Positions 1 through 13,226 are shown, counted from the first letter of the stretch. The stretch: DNA of 64,000 nt from Antitrichia curtipendula (GCA_951230915.1 OX579634.1:42173570-42237569), one strand, 5' to 3'. The notes: generated by a model from the sequence alone, not told the origin. A program made the numbers and translations.

Positions 1-181
1 ACTCTATATGGTCAAAGTTTCTGAAATTTCTCTTACACAATCTTACACTACTCTAGTGCAAGATACTATAATTAGATTTTGAGAAAAGAAACAAAGTTTG
101 AAAAGTTTTGCACTTTGCAAAAGAATTGGCAGCTTTTAGTGTTTTGGGACAATAAAAGGGCCTTGGTCTTTTAGAGGTTAA
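1..181 (+). mobile_element. Family A TTAA-bounded element, right end (cut by window start)
   Basis: Carries the typical right half of family A: the CTATATGGTCAAA core at the very start, then the AGTGCAAGATNCTA block, then GGCCTTGGTCTTTTAGAGG followed by TTAA at 178-181. The left part is outside the window. Confidence 0.6.
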
Positions 182-1160
182 AATCACCATTCACTTTGCG
201 GGTTATCATATCAAACCAAATGGTTCAAGTTAAAGAATAAATTTGAACCCTAAATGAAAGCAATTTGCTTGAGGTGGGTGTATTATTTACAAATTTGTGC
301 CAATTAACTAACCTTTAAAGGTTCAAAGTCTTGGAATAGCTTTTTTAGAATTTGGGGCAAATTCCTATGATGTCAAATTTTACTATAATTTTTTTACCTT
401 TTTATGAAGCAAGGAAATGCGCTAGCTTTTGGAGGAATATAAATTTTTGTCATTTGGTACATGGGAGAAAAAGTTATGACCTATTAAGTTTAAAACATTT
501 GACTCCAAGCAACAAGAATAAAAAATAAAATATCATTTTTGTCTCTTCTCATATAGTATATTAATATCTAAAAGTAAAGCTTTGAGTCATTCCATTTGGA
601 TTAGTAATGTCAAAGTTACAAATTTTTTTTTGGAGGGGCACTTCATATAAAAATAATGTACATATAGGTTTTGTTTCTGAATGTATTTTTTGCAATTTTC
701 CAAAACAAAAAATTTTCATAGGGTGAAAACTACTTTTTACAACAATCTGACCATTAGGATTGTTATGTTTTAATTCAATTATAGAACTATTATCAATTTA
801 ATTTCCTTCTTGTACCTACTTCTACTTAATAATATTTTAAGAAATAAATCTATTAGATTTTTAATTGAATATTTTTTTACTCAATTTCTACCGTGAAGAT
901 TTAAGTTGAAGGAGTTCAAAGTCTAAAAACTAGTAAAGCAAGATGCAAAATAATTTATTTTTTTCCATTTTAAACACTAATATCTCACAATCTACTTGAT
1001 CAAAGCCACAAGTTTTCATACAAGTCTACTATAAGATCCTATAGTTAAATATGCAAAAGGAAGAATCGTCATAGCCCTTTACACTAAAAATTGTAATTTT
1101 GGAATGTTTTTTTTGTTGAAAACATAGTCATGAACCTTTAGGTGTTCATTGTTGACAAGC
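182..1160. repeat. AT-rich DNA with a degenerate A/B-family fragment
   Basis: Weak matches to families A and B run from about 400 (GGAGAAAAAGTTATGAC near 467) to about 1146, ending in a B-like AACATAGTCATGAACCTTTAGG. The ends are too decayed to fix. No open frame of interest. Confidence 0.35.
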
Positions 1161-2544
1161 TAATTACATGTTGAAGAATCTTTAAATCACATTAGGCCTT
1201 CTTCAAACTCAATTAGCTAATTGCTACTTAACACCTAATTAACCAACTGACCATATATGGTCAATTTGAAATTTAATGCTTATTTTGGTGTGGGTAGTTA
1301 AAATCCTTTAATTATTTCAAAAAAATTTAACATGCAATTTTGAAGTGTAACTATTGGAAGCTTTAATTTTTCATTGAAAAAGGTAAATATTTCTTTTTTG
1401 AGAGGTTCTCAAAGACATACATATACCATTAGTGAAGAATAAAGCTTGCCAATTTTACTTCGTTTTCCAGCTTTGAGCAAAGTTTGCCAATTTCACTTGA
1501 TTTGAAATTTAAAAAATTGTACATATCCATTTGCTTTGTAAATGGTCCCAATGGAAAGAATAAATTGTTTTCATGATCTTCACCATTGCAAGTATTGATT
1601 TGGAGTTATTTGCAATTTATACTTATAAAAAAAAAAATTGCATTTCAACAATTGCAAGGTGGATAGCTCTTCATTTGAACTTAAGGTTTTGGGAAGTGCG
1701 TTTTGGTGTGCTAACATAATCTTTAGTTGTTTATGTCACCGCAACCCCTCAAAGAACTCTTAATATGATAATTACATTTCTCTTGTTATAATCTCACAAC
1801 TCCTATGCAATTTCACACTCAAAATTGAAATATCCACTAATATGCAAACTCTTTAAACATCTATATGGTAGCTTTTGAAAGAAACAAAAATTGGATTCAT
1901 TGGGGATAACTATGAATCCATGTTGTTGTTTTTTAAAAGAAAAACACATTTCAGAAAGGCTTTGGCATATAGGGGTTAGTATGCTTTCAATGTCTCACAA
2001 ACCTTTTATTGTTTGTAAATAAACAAAACAAATACATCAAAGACTTGTTTCTCAAATTAAATGTAAGATAAGCATACCCATTTTTGCCCCTTTCCCAATT
2101 ATGTCCCCCATATATAACTGTCCAACATTACATCCTACAAATCTTAGAGAGATGAAGAGAGAGGTTGCACTTGGGAAAGGGACGATGATGGGAATGCTTA
2201 CAATGCGAAGGTTTGCCTTGGTCCATCCGATAATAAAAATAATCAAAAAATAATTGACTAAAAGTTCCGGACATTATATTACATTACAAATGACCAATTC
2301 AACAAACAAAACTTGTCCCTCCAAAAATAACATGGCCAGACTGAATCCCATCATGAGCAATAAAATTCATTGTCCACATTCAAAACGGGCATCTAAGTTG
2401 GAATTTGGTCAATCCAGAGGAAGAGTCAGTCCATGTTGGCTCTTACTTGGTTTGCGAAAACTTCAGAGTACCACAGCATGCTTTGGGAGCACAACACCCA
2501 ATTTTTTTATATTTAATAACCAAGTTGTAGGAAGGATTGTACTA
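1161..2544. other. AT-rich intergenic DNA, nothing recognised
   Basis: Mostly A/T-rich, without identifiable ends or duplications. A 107-codon open frame begins at 2254 and overlaps a family F copy at its end; it has no recognisable domain and I do not call it. Confidence 0.5.
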
Positions 2545-3720
2545 GTTTCCTGTACCGATGCCACAGCCAAAATGTAAGTAAAAAGTTAATTTTCTAATTT
2601 TTTTGAATTCATAAAAACTTCAAAATTCAATCATTTTCACACAGTAGGTTCTAAGTTCACAAAACACTCCATGAAACAAAGCCCGTGCACCCCTCTTCGG
2701 AGAGAGCTTTCCTACGGTACCAAGAACTTGACCAGTGAAAACACTGTTTAGGAAATCTCACCGTAACAAACAAAACAAAACAAAACAAGCTAACTTAAGG
2801 TATTAACTAGTGTGTTTTTTGCCGTTGCTACAATATAATAAAATAAAAATAATTCTTTAATTCTTTAATTTATAAAAACTTTGATATTCAATATCTTTTT
2901 TGCAATGAGTCATAACACTACAAAACAAAGTCCATGCAAACCTCCTCGTTGGGGCCTTTTTGATAGTACCAAGAACGTGATCAAGGTATGTGCAGTTCCA
3001 GAGATCTCATGGCAACATTAAAAATAATAATAATAATAATAATAATAATATCCTCAGACATTATTCAAACTATTCACTAATTTCACCCACATGATGTCAA
3101 AGTGGTCATTCAAAATTTGCGTTTTTATCATTGGGAGAAACATTCAAATTTTTTATTTGCCACCTATGATGAAATTGGAAATTATGAATTCAAATTTGGA
3201 TTTAGAGGCCCCAAATTAATTACAATTCCATTCATCCACTAAGTTAGGTTGTTTGTTTCTTTGTTTTATTTGTTGTGGTGAAATCTCCTAGATTGTTTGT
3301 CTTCTAGTCGCGTTCTTGGTACAGCATGGGCTTTGTTTTGTGGCATTTGGACCTATAGAGTGAAAGCTATTGAATTTCAAAGTTTTTATAAATTAAAAAA
3401 TTAAAAAATTACTTTTACTTTTACTTTGGTTGTGGTAACAATACATGGCATACTATCCATTCCTTAAGTTAGGTTGTGTGTTTGTTTTGTTTGTTACGTT
3501 GAGATCTCCTCGACCATATGTTCTCCGATTGCGTTCTTGGTACTGTCGGAAAGCTCTTAGCAAAGAGGGATGCACGGGCTTTGATTTATGGCGTTTGGAC
3601 CTACAAGATAGAATTATGGATTTTCAAGCTATTTTTGGTTCAAAAAAATTAGAGAATTATTTTGATTTTGATTTTGATTGTGGCAATGTTACAGAGCATA
3701 CTAGTAAATATTGAAATTAA
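2545..3720. repeat. Family F repeat cluster, four copies (two reverse, two forward)
   Basis: Copies lie at about 2552-2805 and 2806-3025 (reverse), then 3235-3420 and 3421-3715 (forward). Each shows, in forward order, a T/G-rich run (GTTTGTTTTGTTTGTTAC), GAGATCTCC, GTTCTTGGTAC, GCACGGGCTTTGTTTTGTG, GTTTGGACCTA, an A/T run with AGAAAATTAC, and TGTGGCAACAACACATGGCA. No terminal inverted repeats or poly-A tail are evident, so the class is unknown. A (TAA)n microsatellite lies at about 3025-3051. Other copies are near 13,060, 14,200 and 37,340-38,250. Confidence 0.7.
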
Positions 3721-4611
3721 GTTGATCTTCACTAAGTTTTTGACCTTTTACATTATATAAATATTGATTGTTACTGTACAAGGATACACGAGGATGCAAT
3801 AATTTTATCAACTTGGAGACATGTGAGTGGCATGAATTGGTATACTAATGCAAGGCCCATTTCAAAGAATCATAGGTGCCTCCACTTGGAGAAGTGGTGA
3901 GTCATAAAGCAAGGCAACTTAATTGTTAAATCAACCTAGTTTCACTATTTTGTGTAGGAGGTTGATGGCACAAAATTTCAATCTCTTCTAAGCTTAAGGC
4001 CGTTCTTAAATGACTCATTTCAATAAGATTATAATAGAGTCAATTCTCCCATTTGTAAAAAGCCTTAAGGTCAAAAGCCAGGTTGATTCAATGAAACCTA
4101 AAAAATTTCAACCCTCTTTCTCTCTCTCTCTTTTGGGTCTATGTACATTTAGAGACTGGGCCAATTGAGCTTGATTGTCCAAAATCTAGTAGATCTAATT
4201 TGTTGAAAAAACAACATTTTATAAAAAATGCTTTTAAAATTTGAAATCTAACATTGGCCCCAAGGCGAAGAATTGGCATCAAATCATGTCATTTTTAATA
4301 AACAATTAATTATACCAAATTGGGTTGACCTTTAGGTGTAAAAAAATTTGGACAAATTTCAACCTTGTGTCTAATCACAAGTGAGGATTTGGGGCCTCTT
4401 ACACGACAAATTGGCCTAGCATTTAGGTGTTCAACATCTCAATTTGTTGTGTAAGAGGTACAAATTAGAAATAATCTTTACATTTATCTTTGGCTGGGGG
4501 AAGACAAATGTAAGATGCACCCTTTAAATCTGCAAATTTGATTATGTATGGCAAATAAAAAATTTCAATGACAAGCAAGGGCTCAATTCATCCTTGTCCC
4601 CTTTCAAAAGT
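3721..4611. other. AT-rich intergenic DNA, nothing firm recognised
   Basis: No gene. A family I-like fragment (TTTATTTGCCACCTATGATG) lies just upstream at about 3150-3230, and short related words recur near 4390-4600. Confidence 0.4.
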
Positions 4612-4849
4612 TGGGGTGAACTAACTCTTTGCTCGTCTCCAAGGAAAAACGTTGAAGTTTTTTATTTGCCAGACATGATAAAATTTGCAAATTTTGAATT
4701 CATATTTGCAATCAAAGGTCCCAAATTCACACGGAAAAGATATAGCAAATAAAATTAATCAAACATAAATTAGGGATCTTTTTTTTATATGCACTCTTGG
4801 AATGACTTAGGTGGATGAACGAGGGGGACAATTCTCTTGGACCCTTTCA
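4612..4849. mobile_element. Family I small element, copy 1
   Basis: Starts GGGGTGAACTAACTC and ends near GAACGAGGGGGACAATTC. The middle (TTATTTGCCAGACATGATAA, then CCCAAATTCACAC) matches the copy at 51,232-51,462 clearly. Ends are imperfect, so the exact limits are uncertain. Confidence 0.45.
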
Positions 4850-4977
4850 GTTGACCACTTTAACCCCTTAAGGATGTTGTTGTTTTCTATACGCTCCCCG
4901 TGTTGTATATTGAAGGTGAAATTGAGTAGCACATGAATCCCATTCAAGCTATAAATTTCAGACCAAATCACATATAT

Positions 4978-5263
4978 ACTAAGGCAGGTACACCCAAAAC
5001 CGCCACTTTTTTTGCTACTGAGCCTAATTACTATTATTAGATTGATCAACTTTTCATATGTTCTTGTTGGCAAGTGAAAGGAAGTTCCAACGCACCAGAG
5101 AACATAATGACCATTTGGATACTGTATGCAAAAGTTATTAAAGAACAAAGTTTAGTTCTGAAAGTGTTTCTTCCACATAGGTACAGAACTGATTTTGGAG
5201 ATGTACACATAGTATAGATGGCGGTTTAAGGTCAGTGGCCCATATGGATGTACCTACCTTAGT
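4978..5263 (+). mobile_element. Family G TIR element, copy 1
   Basis: Terminal inverted repeats ACTAAGGCAGGTAC at 4978 and its complement with one mismatch (GTACCTACCTTAGT) ending at 5263. The interior, containing ACCGCCACTTTTTTTGCTA, GGCAAGTGAAAGGA and TTTTGGAGATGTACA, is shared with copies at 36,022-36,305 and 51,102-51,656. No coding capacity. Confidence 0.7.
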
Positions 5264-5399
5264 GGTGAGTTGAAATGAGATTTTGGGGGAATTTTTGAGT
5301 GTTTGGAGAGGATCGAATAAATTCAATATACGTACAAAATATGCCCGCTCTTTTTTGGAGGGCAACATTCCCCCTACCTACCCGGTGTAAACTTCATTT

Positions 5400-6065
5400 T
5401 ATCTCTCTCTCCTATTCCGAGTTTACTCCAACTTGTTGATGCCCCAAATGGGGTCCATGACTCGTCTTGTCTTTCTACCAACAGTTGAACGTACGTAAAC
5501 TCCACCTTGTCCTGACTGACTACTTGCAGATTCGCTGATTCCCAACGCAAAGAATATCTCCTTCTATATTACTCAAAACCCGTCGTCGCAGTGCTTCACA
5601 TTCTCTTCGTCGTCCGTTTGTCCGTCCGTCGTCCGCGGCCCCGGATAAGTTAGATTTGAAGTCAAAGCTTTCGGGTTTTCTTTTTTCTTCTTTTGTTCAG
5701 AATATTGTGGTTTCAACACTGGAGCCATGGTGTGGCCAGAATACAAAGTGGGACGCCCAACTCTTCCTACAACCGTAGGAATGCAGCACTTTCTTTTTAT
5801 TATTTAAATGGGACTGAACTGTTTCAGGTTTTTTGTTGGATGCGAAGTTGCAAACATTGATGACCCCCGAGATCCCCCGATTCCACCACTGAAATGTGTC
5901 ACTACATGCTCCACTAGAAAATGCGGGAGGAAAAGAAAAGAAAAGACTGTATGTGAACACTATGCTCTCCGTCCACTTGAAAACGCTGGAAAGATTATAT
6001 GTGACACGATGCGCGCGGTAGGTAGGATTTTTGAAGTTGGATTCCACGACGGAACAGTGGTTTGA
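5400..6065 (+). other. Gene-like patch: possible promoter and short open frame, unidentified
   Basis: GC is higher than in the flanks. A possible TATA element (CTATATTACTC) near 5563 is followed by a C/T-rich stretch like a plant 5' UTR (GTCGTCCGTTTGTCCGTCCG). An ATG at 5808 opens an 85-codon frame ending at 6065, rich in Cys, Arg and Pro, with no domain I recognise. An overlapping frame on the other strand is just as long, so coding is not established. It may be a captured or decayed gene start. Confidence 0.25.
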
Positions 6066-6390
6066 TTTCAAGTTGGTGTAAAAATGTCAACTTTTTGGTG
6101 TGGAGCAAGAGAGTGAGACAGACAGGTGAAAGAAAAGGAAAAAAAAAGAAAAAAAAAAGTGCCTTGCACGAGAACAAAAAAATTGTATTTTGAGTTGAGT
6201 TGGTATTGTTGGGCCATGGAGTTGGTATAGTTTTGAAAGGAATAAAAATGTCAAACACTTTGGTATGTAGCAAGAGAGAGAGACAGGAAAAAAAATACAA
6301 AATAAACAAGTGGCTTGCATGGTAACAAGAAAAATATAGTTGAATTGAAATGGTATCGATTGTTGGGCCATGGGATTGAAGATGTCACTT
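6066..6390. repeat. Imperfect tandem duplication, about 160 bp x 2
   Basis: Two units, about 6070-6225 and 6236-6385, share in order AAAAATGTCAA, TTTGGTGTGGAGCAAGAGAG (TTTGGTATGTAGCAAGAGAG in the second), GACAGG, an A-rich run, TGGCTTGCATG, and GTTGGGCCATGG. Confidence 0.7.
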
Positions 6391-8448
6391 GACTAATTAA
6401 AAATAAGGGAGGAGGGATTATAAAATCCACTTGGTTCTTTCCCATGTTCTTGGAAGAGCCCGCCGGTTTTCAACTTGTTGTGTGTAAATAATAATCCACT
6501 ATTTGGGGTGCATGCAAAGAAATGGGTACACAAGGTGACAAGGTGGTAGAAATGGTTTTTGGAAGAAATATAAATAGTTGTAACCCCAAAAGTTCCATGA
6601 CCATTATACTTATTTGTCAAGATTAGGAAAAATAATTCTACAAATAAGCACAATAATTTGAGATGGAGTATCAAAAAAATATTTTGTATGTAGAAAATGC
6701 AAAATTTAAAGGAATAATCTTATTTTTATAGTTTTACAAATTTGTATTTTCTAACTTCAAATAAAAATATTCAACATGTCATGTTGACCTTGAGAGCCAA
6801 GTACAGTGCTATGTGTTTCACCAAAAATCACTCCGAAATTATTTTGGGGGATAGAAGTGGGGTGGGTGGGTGAATGTGGATATATCCAACCATACAATCT
6901 TGTACTAAATTAGTATGAGAGTGTGTGGGATAGTTTAGAATTTTGAAAGCATTCAATTATAAGATTTAGTGTTTATAGTGAAAACAAACAATTTTTTTCT
7001 ACTTTATCATTCTCTGCCTCAAATTAACTTCAATATCAGGATTCAAATTTCAGTTATTTTTTATGTACAACAATTGAGCTAACAATCTAAAAAATAAAAT
7101 TGAGCTTAAATTTTATTTTCATTCTTTTAAAAAATTATAATTAAAAATAGGTCCAATATAGAAGGAAAAAATTAATCTTCAATAGTCCTAAAGGTGAAAT
7201 ACAAGCAACCTAAATCCTATTAGGTTTTTTTTCTTGAGAAATTGAAAAAATTAATTTAGAAAAGAAAATTCAATACAATTATGTTTTCTGGTAAATGAAT
7301 GATGTCCACAAAAAAAGACTCTTTAAAATTTTCTCATTGCTAATCCATTCCATATTAAATCATCAAAGCTTTTGGTTTAGATATAAACATAGTTTATGAA
7401 AAAGTAAATGTATAAAAAGTTATTTAAATTTATTTTTTAAAATTTAAACTTCAAAATATTTTATCTTGGGCAACATTAGTTTAGCTAACAAGCATCAATT
7501 GAAGACGGGATTAAAGAAGACTAATATTCCTAAAGTAAAGACAATTTGGTCTTTGAATGATTATTAGAAATATTGAAAGATTCATGTGAAATCAATGTTT
7601 GAATAGATTTTTCTGAAATTTCACACAAGGTGCATACCAATTGTGCTTTTTGTGAAAATATGATTTTTTTTCCTATCAAGTACGTCCATCAATAATTATG
7701 CGCCCAAAAGTTTTTGGGACAAACAAGCAACTCATAGTAGAATGAACAAATCTCCTTTTTTGCTTCTAGAATTTGATAAGTGTGTAACTAATATAATATG
7801 AAGTTAAATTATCTATAAAAAAAAAACTATGTGCAATAGTCTAAAAAATTTAACTCTTCCTAGATTCAACTACTCTAAAAATTCAAGTCCAACTCTAAAA
7901 TTCATGATGAGTTTTTCTTTTGGCCTCCTACAAGTAAGTGTGTTTATCAATCATAATTCAAGTTTTTTTAGTATTTTAAGAGATACAAAGGTTAGAATTT
8001 GATCTCAAAATCATCCAACATTAAAAGTTGCATGTGAAAAAAGTGAAACATATATTGCCAAATTTGTTGTAACTTTACAAATTCAAATGCACATTTAATA
8101 TCAAAGCATCCTTGAGGTATTGAAATATTTTAAGTCCATTTTACCATTGAGAGAGAAAGTTTGAACAAAACAATTCTTAAAATTGACAAGTTGTGTATGG
8201 CTCAAAATATCATATTTAACCCCTAAAGGACCAAATGTTCAAATTTTGAACAATGGATGAATGCAATCATCTACCTCGTATATATAATATTATTTCTTTT
8301 ATCCATCTAAATATTTATAATTCTTTTGCGTTAATTCTTTTACATTTATAAGGCATAGATTTCCATAAATTTATTTTACAAATCTTATACAACTAAAGGG
8401 AAATAAGCATGTCTAACTTCAAAAACTAACTATTCCAGTTTGTTTTTT
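6391..8448. other. AT-rich intergenic DNA, nothing recognised
   Basis: I see no gene, repeat family or bounded element. Open frames on the reverse strand around 6,390-6,670 come from A/T-rich low-complexity sequence. Confidence 0.5.
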
Positions 8449-9316
8449 AGCCCCTAAAGTCCCGTTGTCCCCTCGGGGGACAAAATGGATTTCGGGCAGG
8501 CTCCTACGGCCTCAATATTTTTTGTGATTTTCTGAGTTTTTTTGTGGAGATAGAGAATCACATTAGCTTTCCAAAAATGTAACTTTTATTTCAATCAGTG
8601 CTTGGGAGCAAAAGTTATGGCACAAAACCCCCAAATTTTAGTTCGGCGGGCAGAAAATAATCCTCAAAAAAACTTTAAATTAAAAATTGTAAAAATTTGT
8701 TTCATATAGATTTTATTTTTATTTACATGGCAAGCTTTGATTCATTCCATTTGGATTTGTTATGCAAAAATTACGGTCAATCTTATTTTTTGGGCAATTA
8801 GAGCATCTTTTAGAAAAAATAACTTGCAGGATTCATTTCTGAATTGAGTTCTAACAATTAAAAAAAAAAAAAAAAATTTCACAGGGTCAAGATTTCTTGC
8901 TAGAACAATCTTGCTGTTGAGATTAGTATATTTCAATTCTATCTTAGAGCTATTAATGATTTGATTTTTCCTTCAATCTTGAATCTACTTCTACTTAACA
9001 ATTTTTTAATGAGTGAAAACTAAGCGTTTCTTTTTAAATATTTTTTTTTCTAGATTCTCAACTCAATTCTTCATCATATAAAATTAGAAATTCAAAACCA
9101 TTAGAGTAGAAATTTTTAGTTAAAAAGGTTCAAAGCCAAAAAATCTAGCAAGGTGCAAAAAAACTAGATTCCTTCACTTTAAATGCAAATATCTTGCAAT
9201 CTACACGGTCAAAATTTCTGAAATTTCTTCCACACATTCTTACACTAGTCATGTACAAGATCCTATGGTTAAATATGCAAAAAAAAAAAATATGGCCTTG
9301 GGACTTTAGGGGTTAA
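8449..9316 (+). mobile_element. Family A TTAA-bounded element, full length
   Basis: Left end AGCCCCTAAAGTCCCGTTG, with a subterminal hairpin GTCCCC-TC-GGGGGAC, then TGGATTTCGGGCAGGCTCC. The right end reads CCTTGGGACTTTAGGGG followed by TTAA (9313-9316). Terminal CCCCTAAAG is inverted at the two ends. An A-run near 8860 and another near 9280 mark the interior. No transposase. Confidence 0.8.
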
Positions 9317-10793
9317 ACTACTTCAAAAACAACTTTCCTAAAACTAAAACTAAAAATCATCAAAAATCACTAGAACTAAAATTTAACATTTTAAACCCCG
9401 AAAAAACAAAATCCTGTGAAAATTACAAGTATTTAAATAGAATCAATTTTAGACCAAAAATAATTATTTAAAAAATCCCAACAAGTATAGTTGTTGATCG
9501 AATTGTTTAGATATTATTTATAGATCATATTTTTCAACATTTGGATATAGTGATTGTAAAGTATTTTTCAAACAACAATTAAAAATGGACTATATCCATA
9601 GATTATAGTAAGATTCAATTATAAATTTTGTTTGAAAATCATCATTACATTATTATTCTAAATTGCATTGTATCATATATTACTATAGTTTTGGAAATCT
9701 GGAATATTCTTGGTTCTTAAAGGATTAATTATGTATTATCATAACTTAATAAGCAATGTATTATAAAATTATTTCATAAAATTATTTATAGTCTTGATAA
9801 TCTTAATAATCATTCATTAATCTTGATAATTATACAATAATCTTACATATAATTTATAAAATTTATGAATTTGAAAGTTATAAACAATATAAAATCTTAC
9901 AACAGTTTTAATGTTTCTAAGTTAAATAAATATGTAACAATTTATTGAAGTATATTAGACTAAGGTGGAATGTATAAGTGAAGAACATGTAAAGAATTTA
10001 TAAATATATTCTTTAGATTTTATCTAGAAATAAGCAGAAAGTCACGTATGTATATATGTCTTTATGTGTCATGAGGAGAATTCTTCACAAAAATGGTCAA
10101 ATATCTTAGAATACTTATCATCATAAAAATCATGAAAATGATTAATTACTTCACAAAATATTAAATGTTAATGATTAAAAATATTATTTAAAGCAATGGA
10201 TCAATAACAAAATCAATCATCAATCATTAAAATGATTAAATCAATTATTAATTATTAAATGATAATCGTCAAAAAATATTGATTGAAAAAATAGATGATC
10301 ATGGATCATAGATTGATTGATCACGATTAATGAAAGATTATTAAAAAATTGAATTCTAAATTTTTTTAGAATTCAAATTTAAAAATTAAGAATATTTATT
10401 ATAATATAAATTATAATCACGGAAATTTAACATTTAAAAAATTCAATAAAAGAATTTAGAATAATACATTTGAATGCAAAAACAAAAACTTGAATGCAAA
10501 AACAAAATTAAAGAAAATTCAAACAACACAACAATTCCTTATGGATTAAGAGGAAAGAACATACAAAAAAACCATCAAGTTATAAAGTTCATAATAATAG
10601 CAATAGTATTTGTAAAAATAAAAAAATAAAAAATTTAGAAAGAACAAAAATATATATTAATGAAAAAATCTACAATTAAGAAGTTGGTTGGTTTATAAAG
10701 AAAATAATAATAATAATTCAAATTCAAAAAAAGACGATTAGAAGATCTTATTGAAATTTGAAATGAAAATATTATAAATATATATGAATGATT
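9317..10793. other. Extremely AT-rich DNA without genes
   Basis: Dominated by A/T with scattered short direct and inverted words such as AATGATTAAA and GATCATGGATCATAGATTGATTGATCA near 10,290-10,325. No bounded element and no open frame worth calling. Confidence 0.5.
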
Positions 10794-11709
10794 TTAATTC
10801 CTAAAGTTCCATGGCTATGTATTCACCAAAAACGTTCCAAAACTGCCATTTCTAGTACAATTACCAAATTTATGAAAAAAATCCAATTTTTGACACATGT
10901 AACCATAGGATCTTGTAGTATGATGACTTGAGAACATGTGGTAAAAATTTCAGAAAATCCCACCCTGTGGATCGTAATATATAAGCATTCAAATTCACTA
11001 AAACCATTTTTTCAATTTTGCGAAAAACCGGGCAGCTTCTCAATGAAAAAATGTCAAAAATGGTGGTGCTTCTTTGAATTCAGTTTCCTAAACAAGTTGG
11101 CTATATGCTTGAAAATTTTCACATGATGTGGAATTGTACAACATATAGGAAAAAAAATAGTAAGCAAAAAGAAGCAAAGAATGATTCAAAAAACTAAATT
11201 GTTAAGAATTAAATTATGGAATTAAAAATGCCAATCCCAACAGTTGTAATGTTGTAATAAGCAATCTACATCCTAGGATTTTATTTTTTTCCAAAAATAT
11301 TGAATATTAAGTTCAATAAACGACTTCAAAGTTTATTTTAGAGTAGAGTATCTATAACTACCTGCAAACTAAAACTCCTCATAACTTTTGACTCATTGAT
11401 TGAAATGGAATGATTAAAAGCTTTCCAAGTATATTTAACTCTAGAAAACCAATTTGAAGTTTTAATTTCTAAAAAAAGTATTTTTTTCAGATCTGCCCGG
11501 ACTGCCGAGTTACAAACAACAACACCATATTAGGCCATAACTTTTGACTCAGAATTCCAAAGGTCATAAAATTTAGTGCATACAAAATATATTCCTCGTC
11601 TCTATGTTCTATTAATATTTCAGCCTAAAATATGCATATCCTCATTCACAAGTACCTGCCCAAAATTTCTATACATCCAAAAAACATAGTCTGGTCCTTT
11701 AAGGGTTAA
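10794..11709 (+). mobile_element. Family B TTAA-bounded element, full length
   Basis: TTAA at 10794, then TTCCTAAAGTTCCATGGC. The interior carries AACTGCCATTTCTAGTACAA, GGATCTTGTAGTATG and CTGCCCGGACTGCC. The right end is CTGGTCCTTTAAGGG then TTAA (11706-11709). A 62-codon open frame at 10,938 reflects a segment shared with other B copies and is not a gene. Confidence 0.8.
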
Positions 11710-12377
11710 GAATAAAATCTGGATCATTTTCCATCAACTCCAGTTTTTTGTGTGTATGAATAATTTTGAGATTTTAATTAGAGTTTGTCCAAAAGGCTGA
11801 GTATTTATGCATGTATGTATGTATTATATATGTAGAAATATAAAAGCAAATAAATATAAAAATATAAATTAAAACTAAAAATATATAAATTTTAAAATAT
11901 TAAAACAAATTTAATAAATTAAAAATTAAAAAAACACATATAATAATCAAAATACAATGAAATTAAAAACATTGAAGAAAGAAGCTTAGAACATCTAAAA
12001 AGATTTAGACCTTTCACTAATAGGTGCCTTCTAGCCTTTCACTTCAAATATTCAAAGAAAATTCAAAAGAATCAATTAAAAGAAAATTTTAAAAGTCATG
12101 TAGTGATCAAAATGAAATAAATGTAAAAAAATGTAAAAATGCAATATTAAAATTATTTCAATAATATTCAAATTAAATAGCAAAGTGGGACTCATTTTTA
12201 AAATTTAAAATTAAAAAAAAAAAAAAATTAATTTTAAAATTTTAATTTTTTTTTGGGACTCATTTATTAATAGACTTTTCTAAATATAATCTAGAGACTT
12301 TCCCCCGGCCATGAGGCCTTGTGTATTTTCTAAATTTGTCTAGATGTTATCCAAAAAGACAAGTACATATCTATACT
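11710..12377. other. AT-rich intergenic DNA
   Basis: Runs of A and T; ATTTTAAAATTTAAAATTAA near 12,195 pairs with a T-rich partner around 12,225-12,250 to form a weak A/T hairpin. No gene. Confidence 0.45.
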
Positions 12378-12974
12378 TTAACCTCTAAAAGGACCAAACT
12401 GCGTTTTTAGGCAACATAGCAATTTTGGACAATTCACTACAAATGGAATTTTTCTTTTCTTTCAAACATGTGCCCAAGGAGTGGCTTTAAGGCCCAACAA
12501 TTTTCATAATTTTTGACCACATTGTTCAAAAGTTATTGTATGATATGTAATTTTCTGGGAACTATGGGTAGCATGGGCAAGTTAAAAAAAATTCTTAAAA
12601 AAAACTTTGATTGATTTTCTAGAGTTATATATAGATGGAAAGCTTTTAATCATTCCATTTTGTTAGACGAGATGAAAGTTATGAGGAGTTTTAGTTTGCA
12701 GGTAGTTATGGAATTTCTACTCTAAAATAATTTTTGAAGTCCTTTATTTGAAACTCAATTTTTAATATTTTTTGAAAAAAATAAAATCATAGGATGTAGA
12801 TTGTTTATTAACATTACAACCATTGGGAATGGCATTTTTCAAGTCCATAACTAAATCCTTGACAATTTAGTATTCTGAATCATCATAGTAAAATTAATTC
12901 TTCAAAGGTGCATTTTGTGATACATCTTCACAACTTTGAAAATTTGGAATACCCTATAGTCATTAAAGGATTAA
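12378..12974 (-). mobile_element. Family B element, reverse, internally shortened
   Basis: Begins TTAACCTCTAAAAGGACCAA, the complement of the family B right end, and ends TCATTAAAGGATTAA. The B block GTAGATTGTTTATTAACATT is present near 12,795, but about 300 bases of the full-length interior are missing. Confidence 0.7.
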
Positions 12975-13023
12975 AGATTCTTTTTTCTTCCATTTTTTCC
13001 TACTTCTATCCAATTTTCAAGAG

Positions 13024-13048
13024 TATACATATATATATATATATATAC
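13024..13048. repeat. (AT)n microsatellite
   Basis: An uninterrupted AT dinucleotide run directly before a family F copy. Confidence 0.8.
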
Positions 13049-13049
13049 C

Positions 13050-13226
13050 TTAAGTTAGTTAGTTTGTTCTGTTTGTTACAAGGATGAGTGCATGGGCTTT
13101 GTTTTGTTGTGTTTGAACCTATGGTATGAATTTATTGAATAAACTAAAAGATTAGAAAAATACTTTCACCTTAGTTTTAGGTGTGGCAACAACACATGGT
13201 ACACTAGCACACTCTTGAAGTTCAGC
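13050..13226 (+). repeat. Family F repeat, truncated copy
   Basis: Shows TTTGTTCTGTTTGTTAC, ATGGGCTTTGTTTTGTTG, GTTTGAACCTA and TGTGGCAACAACACATGGTA. It abuts the left TTAA of the family E element. Confidence 0.65.

Noticed and set aside
2254..2577. 107-codon frame
   Set aside because: No domain, and its end overlaps a family F repeat.
2545..3720. Family F as a tRNA-derived SINE
   Set aside because: No convincing A and B box pair or poly-A tail could be found in the copies.
6087..6674. Several reverse-strand frames rich in Phe, Leu and Ser
   Set aside because: Overlapping frames from A-rich tandem-duplicated DNA; no domain.
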